64,000 bases of DNA from contig NZ_CP092497.1 of NCBI RefSeq assembly GCF_022479115.1, positions 6,076,001 through 6,140,000 on the forward strand. Reading direction: 5' to 3'. Numbering within the stretch: position 1 is the first letter of the stretch; every line of letters begins with the position of its first letter. Position numbers and translations under genes: made by a program. Source of the DNA: Amycolatopsis sp. EV170708-02-1 (GTDB lineage: Bacteria > Actinomycetota > Actinomycetes > Mycobacteriales > Pseudonocardiaceae). Positions 1 to 9,675 of the stretch are shown piece after piece. The notes beneath the pieces are model-generated. The model worked only from the letters and a program-made list of their open reading frames with translations, was not told where the DNA came from and ran no database searches.

Positions 1-143
1 CATTCGAGGCCCTCGGTCGGTGACGGTGTCATGCCGTAGTCCGGGCAGGGCGACGTCCACCGGAGTGCCGGAGCCGCCTCGGCGGTCGCCGGCAGTGCCA
101 CGGCCAAGGGCAGGAAAGCCAGTATCGCCAACGTTTTTCTCAT
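1..143 (-). CDS. N-terminus of a secreted protein, probably an alpha/beta hydrolase (partial)
   Basis: Reading leftward from ATG at 143, an open frame of 47 codons runs off the window edge. It begins MRKTLAILAFLPLAVALPAT followed by AEAAPA, a textbook Sec signal peptide with a basic start, hydrophobic core and AEA-type cleavage site near residue 24. The mature part starts with W..PCPDYG and reaches a Glu-Cys near the edge. The spacing W-C...EC resembles the start of actinobacterial secreted tripeptidyl-aminopeptidase-like alpha/beta hydrolases, but too little is present to be sure. It lies 27 bp downstream of the merR-type gene on the same strand, so the two may be co-transcribed. I see no strong ribosome binding site. 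Confidence 0.65.
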   Translation of the reverse strand, partial: MRKTLAILAFLPLAVALPATAEAAPALRWTSPCPDYGMTPSPTEGLE

Positions 144-170
144 GCGGCGAGCTTGGCGCGGCCGACGGCC

Positions 171-641
171 CTACCGCGTCGCCCCGGGGCCTGATCCGGG
201 ACCTCCACCTTCGGTGGGAGACGGGGCTTCCTTCAGTACCCCCTCGGCCAGGCGCGTCTCCACGACGCGCGCGAAGCTGGGGCACGTCCGGATGTCCTCG
301 TGCGGACAGGCCAGGACATGAGCGATCGCGGTCCTCGCCGCCTCGATCCGGGCGAGCCGCCGGTCGAGTTCGGCCAGCTTCCGCCGATGCAGCTCTCGCC
401 ACCCCTCCGCGGCCCGCTCACGGGCGGCGATGAGCTCCTTGAGCTCGCGCAAGGTGAAGCCCACGTCCTGCAGCAGCAGGATCTCCCCGACCCGCTCGAT
501 CACGGACGAGGGATACCGCCGCTGCCCGGAGACCCTGGCGGGAGGCGGCAGGAGACCGATCTCCTCCCAGTAGCGCAGGCCGGAGGCGGCGACCCCGGTA
601 CGGCTCGCCACTTCGCCGATCGTCAACTCGCCTTGGCCCAT
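171..641 (-). CDS. MerR family transcriptional regulator
   Basis: This 156-residue protein has the MerR winged helix at residues 6-75 (TIGEVASRTGVAASGLRYWE, then the GQRRY wing), a coiled-coil dimerisation helix around residues 80-110, and a Cys-X7-Cys pair (ACPHEDIRTCPSF) placed like the effector loop of CueR/ZntR-type sensors. That suggests a thiol- or metal-responsive activator; the ligand is not known. A perfect 18-bp operator sits immediately upstream and faces the divergent methyltransferase, which is the likely target. The C-terminal tail is Gly/Pro-rich and probably disordered. Confidence 0.9.
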   Translation of the reverse strand: MGQGELTIGEVASRTGVAASGLRYWEEIGLLPPPARVSGQRRYPSSVIERVGEILLLQDVGFTLRELKELIAARERAAEGWRELHRRKLAELDRRLARIEAARTAIAHVLACPHEDIRTCPSFARVVETRLAEGVLKEAPSPTEGGGPGSGPGATR

Positions 642-642
642 G

Positions 643-673
643 TTGACTTCAAGCGTACTTGAAGCCGTTGACT
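643..673 (+). promoter_or_regulatory. MerR-type operator/promoter of the methyltransferase gene
   Basis: The -35 box TTGACT is at 643-648 and a -10 candidate TTGACT at 668-673, with the long 19-bp spacer typical of MerR-controlled promoters. The 18-bp perfect palindrome CTTCAAGCGTACTTGAAG occupies 647-664, so its centre lies 13.5 nt from the start of the -35 box. That is the geometry I recall for the E. coli soxS promoter. The ATG at 680 follows the -10 box by 6 nt, which implies a leaderless transcript. Confidence 0.75.
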
Positions 674-679
674 CGGCTC

Positions 680-1315
680 ATGACGAAAACAGGCGGGCTC
701 TTCACCGAACACGTGCTTCCCAGGCTGGTCCGGCAGTTCGGCCATCCTCGCGGGCCGGTGGGACAGGTGGTCGGCTGGATCATGGCGAACAGCGAGTCCA
801 ACCGGCGGCGCAACGGCTGGGTGGTTTCCCTGCTGGAGATCCGGCCAACGGATCGGGTCCTCGAAATCGGTTTCGGTCCCGGTCTCGCCATCGCCGAACT
901 CGCGGACCTGGCCGGCCGGGTCCACGGCATCGACCATTCCGCAGCGATGGTGCGGAAGGCCACCCGGCGCAATTCTCGCGCGATCCGCGACGGCCGGGTC
1001 CGGCTCGTGCGCGCTTCCGTGGACCGGTTGCCGGAATTCGGCGACCGTCTCGACGTGATCATGGCGGTCAATTCCGCCAAGTTCTGGGCGGAGCCCGCCG
1101 CACGGTTACGCGATCTGCGACGCCTGCTCCGGCCGTCGGGACGGATAGCGCTGGCGATCCAGCCAAGGTGTCCCGGTGCCGACGGCGCCACCACCGCACA
1201 GGCGGCCAAGGAACATCACGACCTGCTGGCCGAGGCGGGATTCACCGCGATCCGTGTCGAGACCCTCGACCTCGATCCGCCGGTCGCCTGCCTGCTGGCG
1301 GTCAACCCGGGATGA
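680..1315 (+). CDS. Class I SAM-dependent methyltransferase
   Basis: The 211-residue protein carries the SAM-binding motif I (RVLEIGFGPG, about residues 60-69) followed by the acidic loop HGIDHS, and a Rossmann-like methyltransferase fold ending in a PSGRIALAIQ strand. The substrate cannot be told. I chose ATG 680 because it sits 6 nt behind the -10 box of the MerR-type promoter; an upstream TTG at 659 would start inside the operator. As the only gene driven by that operator, it is probably the effector of the MerR response. It converges with gltD across a hairpin. Confidence 0.85.
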   Translation: MTKTGGLFTEHVLPRLVRQFGHPRGPVGQVVGWIMANSESNRRRNGWVVSLLEIRPTDRVLEIGFGPGLAIAELADLAGRVHGIDHSAAMVRKATRRNSRAIRDGRVRLVRASVDRLPEFGDRLDVIMAVNSAKFWAEPAARLRDLRRLLRPSGRIALAIQPRCPGADGATTAQAAKEHHDLLAEAGFTAIRVETLDLDPPVACLLAVNPG

Positions 1316-1316
1316 A

Positions 1317-1348
1317 GGCACGCGCCGACGACGCTGTCGGCGCGTGCC
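1317..1348. terminator. Bidirectional hairpin terminator between the methyltransferase gene and gltD
   Basis: A perfect 13-bp stem (1317-1329 with 1336-1348) and a 6-nt loop fill the 38-bp gap between the two convergent stop codons. It has no U-tract, as is usual in actinomycetes. Confidence 0.75.
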
Positions 1349-1353
1349 GGGGA

Positions 1354-2862
1354 TCAGACCACCGCGAGCGGCAACGCCGTCGGGTGCACCGGAGCGGGCA
1401 GGTCTGAAGCGCCGGTGAGGTACGCGTCGACGGCGCTCGCCACCGAACGTCCCTCGGCGATCGCCCACACCACCAGCGAGGCACCGCGGTGCGCGTCGCC
1501 GCAGACGAACACGCCGGGCGACGAGGTCTGCCAGTCCGCGCCGCACGAGAGCGTGCCGCGCTGAGTCAGCGAAAGACCGAGCCCGTCCAGCAGCGGCATG
1601 TGCTCGACACCCTCGAACCCGATCGCGAGCAGCACGAGATCGGCGGGCAGCTCCTCGACCTCGTCGTTGACCGGGGTCACCATCCGCTTGCCGGTCTCCG
1701 GGTCCTTCACCACGCGGACCTGACGGAGCTCCACGGCGCGCACGTTGCCTTCGTCGTCACCGATGAACCGGGTGACCGCGACGGCGAACTTGCGCTCGCC
1801 CGCCTCCTCGTGCGCCGGATAGGTGCGCAGGATGTACGGCCACGTCGGCCACGGCGAGCGTTCATCGTCCCTTGTGGACGGTGGCGTCGGGTACTGGTCC
1901 AGCTGGGTCACCGAAAGCGCGCCCTGCCGGGTCGCGGTGCCGTAGGAGTCGGCCCCGGTGTCGCCGCCGCCGATGATGACGACGTGCTTGCCGGCCGCGT
2001 CGACCGGCGACGGGCCGTCGCCCTCGACGTACTTGTTGGCCGGGACCAGATGTTCCATCGCCAGATGGATCCCGGCGAGCTCGCGGCCGGGCGTGGTCTT
2101 GTCGTCGCGGCCGCGCAGCGCGCCGACGGCGAGGACCACGGCGTCGTACTCCGCCCGCAGTTCCTCGACGGTCAGGTCGACGCCGACCTCGCAGCCGGTG
2201 ACGAACTTCGTGCCCTCCTTGCGAAGCTGCGCGAGCCGCCGGTCGAGGACCTTCTTCTCCATCTTGAACTCGGGGATGCCGTACCGCAGCAGGCCGCCGA
2301 GCCGGTCGTCCCGTTCGAACACGGTCACCTCGTGCCCGGCGCGGGTCAGCTGCTGCGCGGCGGCGAGCCCGGCCGGACCGGAGCCGACGACCGCGACCCG
2401 CTGCCCCGACGAAACCGCCGAGACCTGCGGCTGCACGTAACCCGCTTCCCAGGATTGGTCCGCGATCGTCTGCTCGACCCGCTTGATCGACACCGGACCG
2501 CCGGACAGCGGCGAGATCGACAGGACACAGCCCGCCTCGCACGGCGCGGGGCACAGCTTCCCGGTGAATTCGGGGAAGTTGTTGGTCGCGTGCAGCCGGT
2601 CGCTCGCCGCGGCCCAGTCGCCGCGGCGCACCAGGTCGTTCCATTCCGGGATCAGGTTGCCCAGCGGGCAGCCGGAACCACCGGAGTGGCAGAACGGGAT
2701 GCCGCAGTCCATGCAGCGCGAAGCCTGCTTGCGCACCTGTTCGTTGCGCTCGCCGGGCTCCACGTCGGCGTACACCTCGCCCCAGGTGGCGAGACGCTCC
2801 TCTTTGGACTTCTTCTTCGGCTCTTCGCGTTCGTACTTCAGGAAACCCGTCGGATCAGCCAC
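1354..2862 (-). CDS. gltD: Glutamate synthase small subunit
   Basis: This 502-residue protein supplies electrons from NADPH to GltB for making glutamate from glutamine and 2-oxoglutarate. It has the N-terminal cysteine motifs for iron-sulfur clusters ([36 protein letters not shown]), an FAD-binding [13 protein letters not shown] motif near residue 150, and an NADPH-binding GGGDTG motif. I chose GTG at 2862 because [10 protein letters not shown] is the normal family start and it overlaps the gltB stop by 8 bp, which indicates translational coupling. An in-frame ATG upstream would lie deep inside gltB. It is the distal gene of the gltBD operon. Confidence 0.97.
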   Translation of the reverse strand: MADPTGFLKYEREEPKKKSKEERLATWGEVYADVEPGERNEQVRKQASRCMDCGIPFCHSGGSGCPLGNLIPEWNDLVRRGDWAAASDRLHATNNFPEFTGKLCPAPCEAGCVLSISPLSGGPVSIKRVEQTIADQSWEAGYVQPQVSAVSSGQRVAVVGSGPAGLAAAQQLTRAGHEVTVFERDDRLGGLLRYGIPEFKMEKKVLDRRLAQLRKEGTKFVTGCEVGVDLTVEELRAEYDAVVLAVGALRGRDDKTTPGRELAGIHLAMEHLVPANKYVEGDGPSPVDAAGKHVVIIGGGDTGADSYGTATRQGALSVTQLDQYPTPPSTRDDERSPWPTWPYILRTYPAHEEAGERKFAVAVTRFIGDDEGNVRAVELRQVRVVKDPETGKRMVTPVNDEVEELPADLVLLAIGFEGVEHMPLLDGLGLSLTQRGTLSCGADWQTSSPGVFVCGDAHRGASLVVWAIAEGRSVASAVDAYLTGASDLPAPVHPTALPLAVV

Positions 2863-5800
2863 GAGCGGCCTCCATGATCGCTTCGTCGACGTCGCGGCCC
2901 GCGGCACGCGCCGCCTTCGCCGCGTCAAGGACACGCTGGTAGTCGCGGGGCATCACCTTGGTGAACGCCGCCGAGCGACGCGGCCAGTCGCCGAGCAGCG
3001 ACGCGGCCACGGCCGAACGTGTGAGGTCGTAGTGTTTCTGCACGGTCTTCTTGAGCCAGGCGAGATCCTCGGACGACGGCGTCTGGAGGTTCACCATCTC
3101 CTCGTTGACCTTGCCTCGGTCGAGGTCGAGCACATAGGCCTCGCCGCCGGACATACCCGCCGCGAGGTTGCGCCCGGTCGGGCCGAGCACCACGGCCTGT
3201 CCGCCGGTCATGTACTCGAAGGCGTGGTCGCCGACGCCCTCGGCGACGACCACCGCGCCGGAGTTGCGCACGCAGAACCGTTCGCCGACCTGGCCGCGCA
3301 GGAACATCTCGCCGCCGGTGGCGCCGTACGCGAGGGTGTTCCCGGCGATGGTCTGGCCCTCCGCGGCGAACTTCGCGTCCGGATGCGGGCGCACGATGAT
3401 CCGCCCGCCCGAAAGACCCTTGCCGACGTAGTCATTGGCGTCGCCGACCATGTCGAGCGTGATGCCGCGCGGCAGGAACGCCCCGAGCGACTGCCCGGCG
3501 GAACCGGTCAGCAGCACGTGGATCGTGTCCTCGGGCAGCCCTTCGCCGCCGTAGCGACGGGTGATCTCGGAACCGAGCAGCGTGCCGACGGTCCGGTTCA
3601 CGTTCCGCACCGGCAGTTCGAGCCGCACCGGGTGCGCGTCCTCCAGCGCCGCCTCGGCGAGCTGGATCAGCGTCCGGTCGAGCGCGTGCTCCAGGCCGTG
3701 GTCCTGCGAACGCGTGCGCCGTTTCGCCCCGCCGTACGGGGTGTCGGACGGCATCTCGAAGATCGGCGCGAGGTCGAGACCGGAGGCCTTCCAGTGCTCG
3801 ATCGCCTCGTCGGTGTCCAGTACCTCGGCGTGCCCGATGGCCTCGTCGAGGGTGCGGAAACCGAGTGCCGCCAACGTTTCCCGGACCTCTTCGGCGACGA
3901 ACCGGAAGTAGTTCACGACGTGGTCGGCCTGGCCCGTGTACCGCTTGCGCAGATCCGGGCTCTGGGTCGCGACGCCCACCGGGCAGGTGTCGAGGTGACA
4001 GACGCGCATCATGACGCAGCCTTCGACGATCAGCGGCGCCGTCGCGAAGCCGTACTCCTCGGCGCCGAGCAGTGCGGCGATGACGACGTCCTTGCCGGTT
4101 TTCATCGCGCCGTCGACCTGCACGGTGATCCGGTCGCGCAAACCGTTGAGCAGCAACGTCTGCTGGGTCTCGGCGAGACCGATCTCCCACGGCGTGCCCG
4201 CGTGCTTGAGCGAGTTCATCGGGGAGGCGCCGGTGCCGCCGTCGTGGCCGGAGATGAGCACCACGTCGGCGTGTGCCTTGGACACGCCCGCCGCGACCGT
4301 GCCGACACCGAGCGAGGACACCAGCTTCACGTGGATGCGGGCGTTCTCGTTGGCGTTCTTGAGGTCGTGGATCAGCTGCGCCAGATCCTCGATCGAGTAG
4401 ATGTCGTGGTGCGGCGGCGGCGAGATGAGCCCGACGCCCGGCGTCGAGTGCCGCGTGCGCGCGATCCACGGGTACACCTTATTGGGCGGCAGCTGCCCGC
4501 CCTCGCCCGGCTTCGCGCCCTGCGCCATCTTGATCTGGATGTCGTCGGCGTTGACCAGGTACTCGCTCGTGACACCGAAGCGGCCGCTCGCGACCTGCTT
4601 GATCGCGCTGCGGCGCGCCGGGTCGTAGAGCCGCTCGGGGTCTTCCCCGCCCTCACCGGTGTTCGACCGGCCGCCGATGCGGTTCATCGCGATGGCGAGG
4701 GTTTCGTGCGCCTCGGCCGAAATCGAGCCGTAGGACATCGCGCCGGTGTTGAACCGCTTGAAGATCGCCTCGACGGGCTCGACCTCGTCCAGCGGGACGG
4801 GCTCCCGGGCGCCCTCGCGGAAGGAGAACAGCCCGCGCAGCGCGCCACCCTGGCGGTACAGGCGGTGCACCTCGTCGGAGTACTTCTTGTACACCTCTTC
4901 CCGGCCGGTCTTCGTCGCGTGCTGCAACAGGAAGACGGTCTCGGGGGTGAACAGGTGCAGCTCGCCCTCGCGGCGGTACGCGTACTCGCCGCCGGTCTCG
5001 AGTCCACGGTGGACCCGGTCGGTCGGGTTGTCCGGGTACGCCCGGCGGTGGCGGGTGGCGACCTCTTCGGCGAGCACGGTCAGCCCGACCCCGCCGAGTT
5101 TCGACGACGTCCCGGTGAAGTACTCGTCGAGCAGATCCTGTGCCAGGCCGAAGGATTCGAAGACCTGCGCCGCGGTGTACGCGCCGACGGTCGAGATGCC
5201 CATCTTCGACATGATCTTCAGGACGCCCTTCACGAGCGCCTTGACGTAGTTGCGGACCGCCGTGGCGGGCTCGATACCGGTGATCGCGCCGGTCGAGATC
5301 ATGTCCTCGATGGTCTCGAAGGCCAGGTACGGGTTCACCGCCGCGGCGCCGTAGCCGAGCAACAGCGCGACGTGGTGGACCTCGCGGGCGTCACCGGTCT
5401 CGACGACCAGCGCGACGCGGAGCCGCTCCTTGGTGCGCACCAGATGGTGGTGCACCGCGGACACCAGCAGCAGCGACGGGATCGGCGCCATACGGTGGTC
5501 GGAGTCGCGATCGGACAGCACGAGCGTGCGCGCGCCCGCCGCGATCGCCTCGGAGGCCTCGCGCCGGACCCTCTCGATCGCCGAAGCCAGCGCGTCGGCA
5601 CCACCGTCCACTTCGTACAGTCCGGAAAGGACACTGCACGCGAACCCGGGAAGGTCGCCGTCGTCGTTGATGTGGATCAGCTTGGCGAGTTCGTCGTTGT
5701 CGATCACCGGATACGGCAGCTGCACGTGGCGGCAGGAGGCCGGGCCGGGGGCGAGCAGATTGCGCTCGGGGCCCATGATCCGGCTCATCGAGGTGACGAG

Positions 5801-7423
5801 CTCTTCGCGGATCGCGTCCAGCGGCGGGTTGGTGACCTGCGCGAAGTTCTGCTTGAAATAGTCGTAGAGCAGCCGGGAACGCTTCGACAGCACGGCGGGC
5901 GGGGTGTCGGAGCCCATCGAACCGATCGGCTCGGCCGCCTTGACCGCCATCGGCGCGAGGAGGATCTTCAGCTCTTCTTCGGTGTAGCCGAAGGAAAGCT
6001 GGCGCCGCAGCACGGAATCGTGGCTCTGCACGATGTGGTCGCGGTCCGGGAGGTCGGCGATCTGCAGGAGACCGGCGTGCAGCCAGCCCTCGTACGGGAG
6101 TTCCTTGGCCAGCGCCGACTTGACCTCTTCGTCGTCGACGATCCGGCCGGCTTCGGTGTCCACCAGGAACATGCGGCCGGGCTTGAGGCGGCCCTTGGCC
6201 ACGACGTCCGCGGGGGCGACGTCGAGGACGCCCGCCTCACTGGCCAGCACGACACGGTCGTCCGCGGTACGCCACCATCGGGCGGGGCGCAGGCCGTTGC
6301 GGTCGAGCACCGCGCCGACGAGCGTGCCGTCGGTGAAGGTGACACAGGCCGGGCCGTCCCACGGCTCCATGAGGCTGGCGTGGAACTGGTAGAACGCACG
6401 GCGCTGGGCGTCCATCCCGGCGTGGTTCTCCCACGCTTCGGGGATCATCATCAGCACCGCGTGCGGCAGCGACCGCCCGCCGAGGTGCAGCAGCTCCAGC
6501 ACCTCGTCGAAGGAGGCGGAGTCCGACGCGTCGGCCGAGCAGATCGGGTACAGCCGGGTGAGGTCGCCGGGGATGAGGTCCGATTCGAGCAGCGCCTCAC
6601 GGGCGCGCATACGGTTGCGGTTGCCCCGGATGGTGTTGATCTCGCCGTTGTGCGCGACGAACCGGAACGGATGCGCCAGCGGCCACGACGGGAAGGTGTT
6701 GGTGGAGAACCGGGAGTGCACGAGCGCGATGGCGCTGGTGAGCCGGGTGTCGGTCAGGTCGGCGAAGAAGAGCGGGAGCTGCTCGGGGGTCAGCATTCCC
6801 TTGTAGACGATGGTCCGCGAGGACAGCGACGGGAAGTAGGTGCCGCAGCCCGCGGTCACGCTCTCGTTCTCGACGCGTTTGCGGAGACAGAAGGCCAGGC
6901 GGTCCAGTTCGAGCCCGGCGGGACATCGCCCGTCGGCCTCGGCGCCCGCGACGAACAGCATCGCGAAATGCGGCATCACCGAACGCGCCGTCGGGCCGAT
7001 GTCGGCGCGGTCGGCGTCGACCGGTACCTCACGCCAGCCGAGGACGTCGAGGCCCTCTTCCGTGGCGATCCGCTCGATCAGGGCGATGGCCTTGTTCCGC
7101 TCCTCGATGTCCGAGGGCAGGAAACCGATCCCGGTCGCGTAGGTCTGGTGACCGCCGGCGTCCGCCTCGGGCAGGGGGAAGCCCACCTCCGCCCGCAGCA
7201 GCTCGTCCGGGAGCTGCAGCAGGATGCCGGCGCCGTCGCCACTGGTCGGCTCCGCGCCGGCGGCCCCGCGGTGGTCGAGGTTCGTCAGCGCGGACAGGCC
7301 GTCGGTGACGATGCCGTGCGAGCGCCGCCCGCGGACGTCGGCCACCATGGCCACACCGCAGGAGTCCTGTTCGGATTCGGGATCGTAGAGACCCTGTTTG
7401 CCTGGAATGGCGGAGAAGATCAT
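2855..7423 (-). CDS. gltB: Glutamate synthase large subunit
   Basis: At 1522 residues this is full length for the family. The N-terminus ends its propeptide at Ser-21, exposing the catalytic Cys-22 of the class II amidotransferase domain (DSCGVAMV). The FMN/synthase domain with the [3Fe-4S] signature [12 protein letters not shown] follows, and a C-terminal beta-helix domain ([18 protein letters not shown]) ends the chain. It releases ammonia from glutamine and channels it to 2-oxoglutarate. GGAGG at 7431-7435 stands 7 nt before the ATG. It forms an operon with gltD. Confidence 0.98.
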   Translation of the reverse strand: MIFSAIPGKQGLYDPESEQDSCGVAMVADVRGRRSHGIVTDGLSALTNLDHRGAAGAEPTSGDGAGILLQLPDELLRAEVGFPLPEADAGGHQTYATGIGFLPSDIEERNKAIALIERIATEEGLDVLGWREVPVDADRADIGPTARSVMPHFAMLFVAGAEADGRCPAGLELDRLAFCLRKRVENESVTAGCGTYFPSLSSRTIVYKGMLTPEQLPLFFADLTDTRLTSAIALVHSRFSTNTFPSWPLAHPFRFVAHNGEINTIRGNRNRMRAREALLESDLIPGDLTRLYPICSADASDSASFDEVLELLHLGGRSLPHAVLMMIPEAWENHAGMDAQRRAFYQFHASLMEPWDGPACVTFTDGTLVGAVLDRNGLRPARWWRTADDRVVLASEAGVLDVAPADVVAKGRLKPGRMFLVDTEAGRIVDDEEVKSALAKELPYEGWLHAGLLQIADLPDRDHIVQSHDSVLRRQLSFGYTEEELKILLAPMAVKAAEPIGSMGSDTPPAVLSKRSRLLYDYFKQNFAQVTNPPLDAIREELVTSMSRIMGPERNLLAPGPASCRHVQLPYPVIDNDELAKLIHINDDGDLPGFACSVLSGLYEVDGGADALASAIERVRREASEAIAAGARTLVLSDRDSDHRMAPIPSLLLVSAVHHHLVRTKERLRVALVVETGDAREVHHVALLLGYGAAAVNPYLAFETIEDMISTGAITGIEPATAVRNYVKALVKGVLKIMSKMGISTVGAYTAAQVFESFGLAQDLLDEYFTGTSSKLGGVGLTVLAEEVATRHRRAYPDNPTDRVHRGLETGGEYAYRREGELHLFTPETVFLLQHATKTGREEVYKKYSDEVHRLYRQGGALRGLFSFREGAREPVPLDEVEPVEAIFKRFNTGAMSYGSISAEAHETLAIAMNRIGGRSNTGEGGEDPERLYDPARRSAIKQVASGRFGVTSEYLVNADDIQIKMAQGAKPGEGGQLPPNKVYPWIARTRHSTPGVGLISPPPHHDIYSIEDLAQLIHDLKNANENARIHVKLVSSLGVGTVAAGVSKAHADVVLISGHDGGTGASPMNSLKHAGTPWEIGLAETQQTLLLNGLRDRITVQVDGAMKTGKDVVIAALLGAEEYGFATAPLIVEGCVMMRVCHLDTCPVGVATQSPDLRKRYTGQADHVVNYFRFVAEEVRETLAALGFRTLDEAIGHAEVLDTDEAIEHWKASGLDLAPIFEMPSDTPYGGAKRRTRSQDHGLEHALDRTLIQLAEAALEDAHPVRLELPVRNVNRTVGTLLGSEITRRYGGEGLPEDTIHVLLTGSAGQSLGAFLPRGITLDMVGDANDYVGKGLSGGRIIVRPHPDAKFAAEGQTIAGNTLAYGATGGEMFLRGQVGERFCVRNSGAVVVAEGVGDHAFEYMTGGQAVVLGPTGRNLAAGMSGGEAYVLDLDRGKVNEEMVNLQTPSSEDLAWLKKTVQKHYDLTRSAVAASLLGDWPRRSAAFTKVMPRDYQRVLDAAKAARAAGRDVDEAIMEAARG

Positions 7424-7516
7424 GAAGGGACCTCCTTCGTCGTCTGTGCTCAGCGGCCGGACGGGCCGGCCGGGGGATGCGCACGGGACGACGATGGCCC
7501 GTTCGTTAGCGCGACT

Positions 7517-7532
7517 TTAACACCTGTGAAAC
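7517..7532 (-). promoter_or_regulatory. Possible GlnR-like box upstream of gltB
   Basis: On the + strand TTAAC-N6-GAAAC matches the actinobacterial GlnR half-site pair GTnAC-N6-GAAAC in all but one base, including the AC-N9-AC core. It lies about 95-110 bp before the gltB start. Nitrogen control of gltBD is plausible, but if transcription starts near 7630 the box would sit inside the leader, so this is weak. Confidence 0.3.
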
Positions 7533-7636
7533 ACGTCGGCATCAGTTCGGCGGGCGCGAAAGCCCGCCGATGGGTAACGATCTGGACGCCCGGAACGACA
7601 CAGTTCCTGATGAGGTCACAGTAGTTCGTTCCGCTA

Positions 7637-7663
7637 AGTATATGTCCCGTTCCGGGATGTCAC
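7637..7663 (-). promoter_or_regulatory. Candidate gltB promoter with a palindrome in its spacer
   Basis: Reading leftward, TATACT (7642 to 7637) is the best -10 box in this gap, and GTGACA (7663 to 7658) could be a -35 box with a short 15-bp spacer. TCCCG-N3-CGGGA (7645-7657) lies within that spacer and may be an operator. Start near 7630 would give a leader of about 200 nt. The gap also has three copies of CGTTCC or its complement (7592-7597, 7627-7632, 7648-7653), forming inverted repeats. Confidence 0.45.
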
Positions 7664-7725
7664 GAGACTCGGTGAGGCGACCCTAGTCACTCCCGGCGTC
7701 CGGCGCGAGTCCGAGGCGCTCACAC

Positions 7726-7741
7726 TAGAACGTGTTACAGT
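7726..7741 (+). promoter_or_regulatory. KstR-like operator overlapping the -10 box of the SDR gene
   Basis: TAGAACGTGTTACA at 7726-7739 fits the TnnAACnnGTTnnA pattern I recall for the KstR family of steroid/lipid catabolism repressors. The -10 candidate TACAGT is at 7736-7741, 7 nt before the ATG at 7749. A repressor bound here would block RNA polymerase directly. Confidence 0.5.
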
Positions 7742-7748
7742 TCTGCTC

Positions 7749-8534
7749 ATGATCCTGGACCGCTTCCGGCTCACCGACCAGGTCGCCGTGGTCACCGGCG
7801 CCGGACGCGGGATCGGCGCGGCGACCGCCGTGGCGCTCGCCGAGGCCGGCGCCGACGTGGTGATCTCCTCCCGCACCGAGACCCAGCTCGAAGACGTGGC
7901 GGCCCTGGTCGCCGCCACCGGACGGCGCGCCCACGTGGTACCCGCCGATCTGAGCGACCCGGCCGCCGCGGGCGAGCTGGCGCGGATCGCGGCGGCGGAG
8001 TTCGGGCGGCTGGACCTGGTGGTCAACAACGTCGGCGGCACGTATCCACGGCCGCTGCTGGAAACCACCCCGGACTTCCTCGAAGAAGCCTTTCGCTTCA
8101 ACGTCTCCACCGCGCACGCGCTGACCGTGGCGGCGGCACCGTCCTTACTGGAGTCGGGCGGCTCGGTCGTCAACATCTCGTCGGTCATGGGCCGCGTGAC
8201 CGGCCGCGGTTTCGCCGCGTACGGGACGGCGAAGGCCGCGCTGGCGCACTACACCCGGCTCGCGGCGGCCGACCTCGCGCCGAAGGTGCGCGTGAACGCG
8301 ATCTCCGTCGGCTCGGTGGCGACCTCCGCGCTCGAAGTGGTGGTGGGCAACGACGAACTGCGCGGCCGGATGGAGGCCGCCACTCCCCTGCGCCGCATCG
8401 GCGAGGCCGAGGACATCGCGGCCACCGTCGTGTTCCTGGCGTCGGGCGCGGGCCGGTACGTCACCGGCAAGATCATCGAAGTCGACGGAGGACTGCAGGC
8501 CCCGAACCTGGAGCTGGGCCTGCCCGATCTGTAG
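7749..8534 (+). CDS. SDR family oxidoreductase
   Basis: A 261-residue classical short-chain dehydrogenase. The NAD(P)-binding glycine motif TGAGRGIG is at residues 16-23, NNVGG marks the core strand, the catalytic Ser is in NISSV, and the Tyr-X3-Lys pair is in YGTAKAA. The end (VDGGLQAPN) is typical of the FabG-like class. The substrate is unknown; the KstR-like operator suggests lipid or steroid catabolism. The stop TAG runs into the ribosome binding site of the next gene, so the two form an operon. Confidence 0.9.
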   Translation: MILDRFRLTDQVAVVTGAGRGIGAATAVALAEAGADVVISSRTETQLEDVAALVAATGRRAHVVPADLSDPAAAGELARIAAAEFGRLDLVVNNVGGTYPRPLLETTPDFLEEAFRFNVSTAHALTVAAAPSLLESGGSVVNISSVMGRVTGRGFAAYGTAKAALAHYTRLAAADLAPKVRVNAISVGSVATSALEVVVGNDELRGRMEAATPLRRIGEAEDIAATVVFLASGAGRYVTGKIIEVDGGLQAPNLELGLPDL

Positions 8535-8546
8535 GAGGCGAGCGCC

Positions 8547-9611
8547 TTGCGCGTGGTCCAGTGGAGTACCGGGAACGTCGGCCGCCACGCGCTGGCCGGG
8601 ATAGCGGCGCGGCCCGATCTCGAACTCGCCGGGGTCTGGGTTTCGAGCGAGGCCAAGGCCGGTGTCGACGCCGGGGAGCTGGCCGGGCTCGGGCGCCCGC
8701 TCGGCGTCGCGGCCACCACCGACGCGGACGCGCTCATCGCGCTGAAGCCGGATTGCGTGCTCTACACGGCGATGGCCGACGACAGGCTCGTCGAAGCCGT
8801 CGAGGACCTGAAACGCTTCCTGCGCGCGGGGATCAACGTGGTGTCCAGCAGCCCGGTGTTCCTCCAGTACCCCGAAGGCGTCGTCCCGCCGGAGATGATC
8901 GAGCCGATCCGGGAGGCCGCCCGCGAAGGCGGTGCCTCGCTGTGGGTCAACGGCGTCGACCCCGGCTTCGCCAACGACTGGCTGCCGCTGGTGCTCACCG
9001 GTGTGTGCGAACGGATCGACGAGGTGCGCTGCCTGGAGATCCTCGACTATTCGACGTACGACAACGGCAAGGTCCTGTTCGACATCATGGGCTTCGGCCG
9101 GGAGATGGACGATCTGCCACTCCTGCTGCAGCCCGGCGTGCTGTCGCTGGCCTGGGGCAGCGTCGTGCGGCAGCTCGCGGCCGGGCTGGACGTCGAACTC
9201 GACGCCGTCGAGGAGGTCTATGAGCGGCTACCGGCGCCTGAGACTTTCGAGATCGCCTCGGGAACCATCAAGGAGGGCACGGCGGCGGCGCTGCGGTTCG
9301 AGGTGCGCGGCATGCGCGGCGGGCGGGCGGTGTGCGTGCTGGAGCACATCACGCGGCTGCGCGGCGACCTCGGGCCGGACTGGCCGCAGCCGACCGGGCA
9401 GGGCTGCTACCGCGTCCAGGTGACCGGCGAGCCCGAATACGTGCTGGACCTGCGCCTGGTCGGGACCGACGGCGACCACAACACCGCCGGGCTGAAGGCG
9501 ACCGCGATGCGGCTGGTGAACGCGATCCCCGCGGTGGTGGCGGCTCCGCCGGGGCTGCTGACGGCGCTGGACCTGCCCTTGGTGACCGGGCGGGGTCTGG
9601 TCTCTCCCTGA
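8547..9611 (+). CDS. Dihydrodipicolinate reductase-like oxidoreductase
   Basis: The 354-residue protein starts with a Rossmann motif, VVQWSTGNVGRHA, as in DapB/2,4-diaminopentanoate dehydrogenase-like NAD(P)H proteins, and has the middle-domain motif VNGVDPGFANDWLP. It is not a lysine-pathway DapB: that enzyme is shorter and lacks this N-terminus. The start is TTG at 8547 with GGAGG at the stop codon of the SDR gene 12 bp upstream. I recall a similar SDR/DapB-like pair side by side in mycobacteria, which supports a joint two-step reduction, but the substrate is unknown. Confidence 0.8.
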   Translation: MRVVQWSTGNVGRHALAGIAARPDLELAGVWVSSEAKAGVDAGELAGLGRPLGVAATTDADALIALKPDCVLYTAMADDRLVEAVEDLKRFLRAGINVVSSSPVFLQYPEGVVPPEMIEPIREAAREGGASLWVNGVDPGFANDWLPLVLTGVCERIDEVRCLEILDYSTYDNGKVLFDIMGFGREMDDLPLLLQPGVLSLAWGSVVRQLAAGLDVELDAVEEVYERLPAPETFEIASGTIKEGTAAALRFEVRGMRGGRAVCVLEHITRLRGDLGPDWPQPTGQGCYRVQVTGEPEYVLDLRLVGTDGDHNTAGLKATAMRLVNAIPAVVAAPPGLLTALDLPLVTGRGLVSP

Positions 9612-9669
9612 AGTCCGTGAAGGCCTCCTTGAGGGACTCTGGGTCCCTCAAGGAGGCCTTCACGGACTT
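9611..9669. repeat. Long inverted repeat at a convergent junction (GTCCGTG family)
   Basis: A perfect 27-bp stem (9611-9637 with 9643-9669) closed by 5 nt begins at the last base of the reductase gene and ends 6 bp before the stop of lgt. It probably terminates transcription from both sides. Its outer arm shares GTCCGTGnAGGnnTCCTT with the repeat at 53752-53805 and is close to that at 42069-42127. Confidence 0.85.
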
Positions 9670-9675
9670 GGAGCG

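Noticed and set aside
2483..7624. Very long open frame on the + strand opposite gltB
   Set aside because: High-GC coding sequence leaves the opposite frame free of stops. Its translation is Arg/Ala/Gly-rich with no family motif, while the minus strand gives a perfect GltB.
7726..7739. LexA box upstream of the SDR gene
   Set aside because: It has GAAC and GTT but with only 2 nt between half-sites, whereas LexA boxes need 4. The KstR-like pattern fits better.
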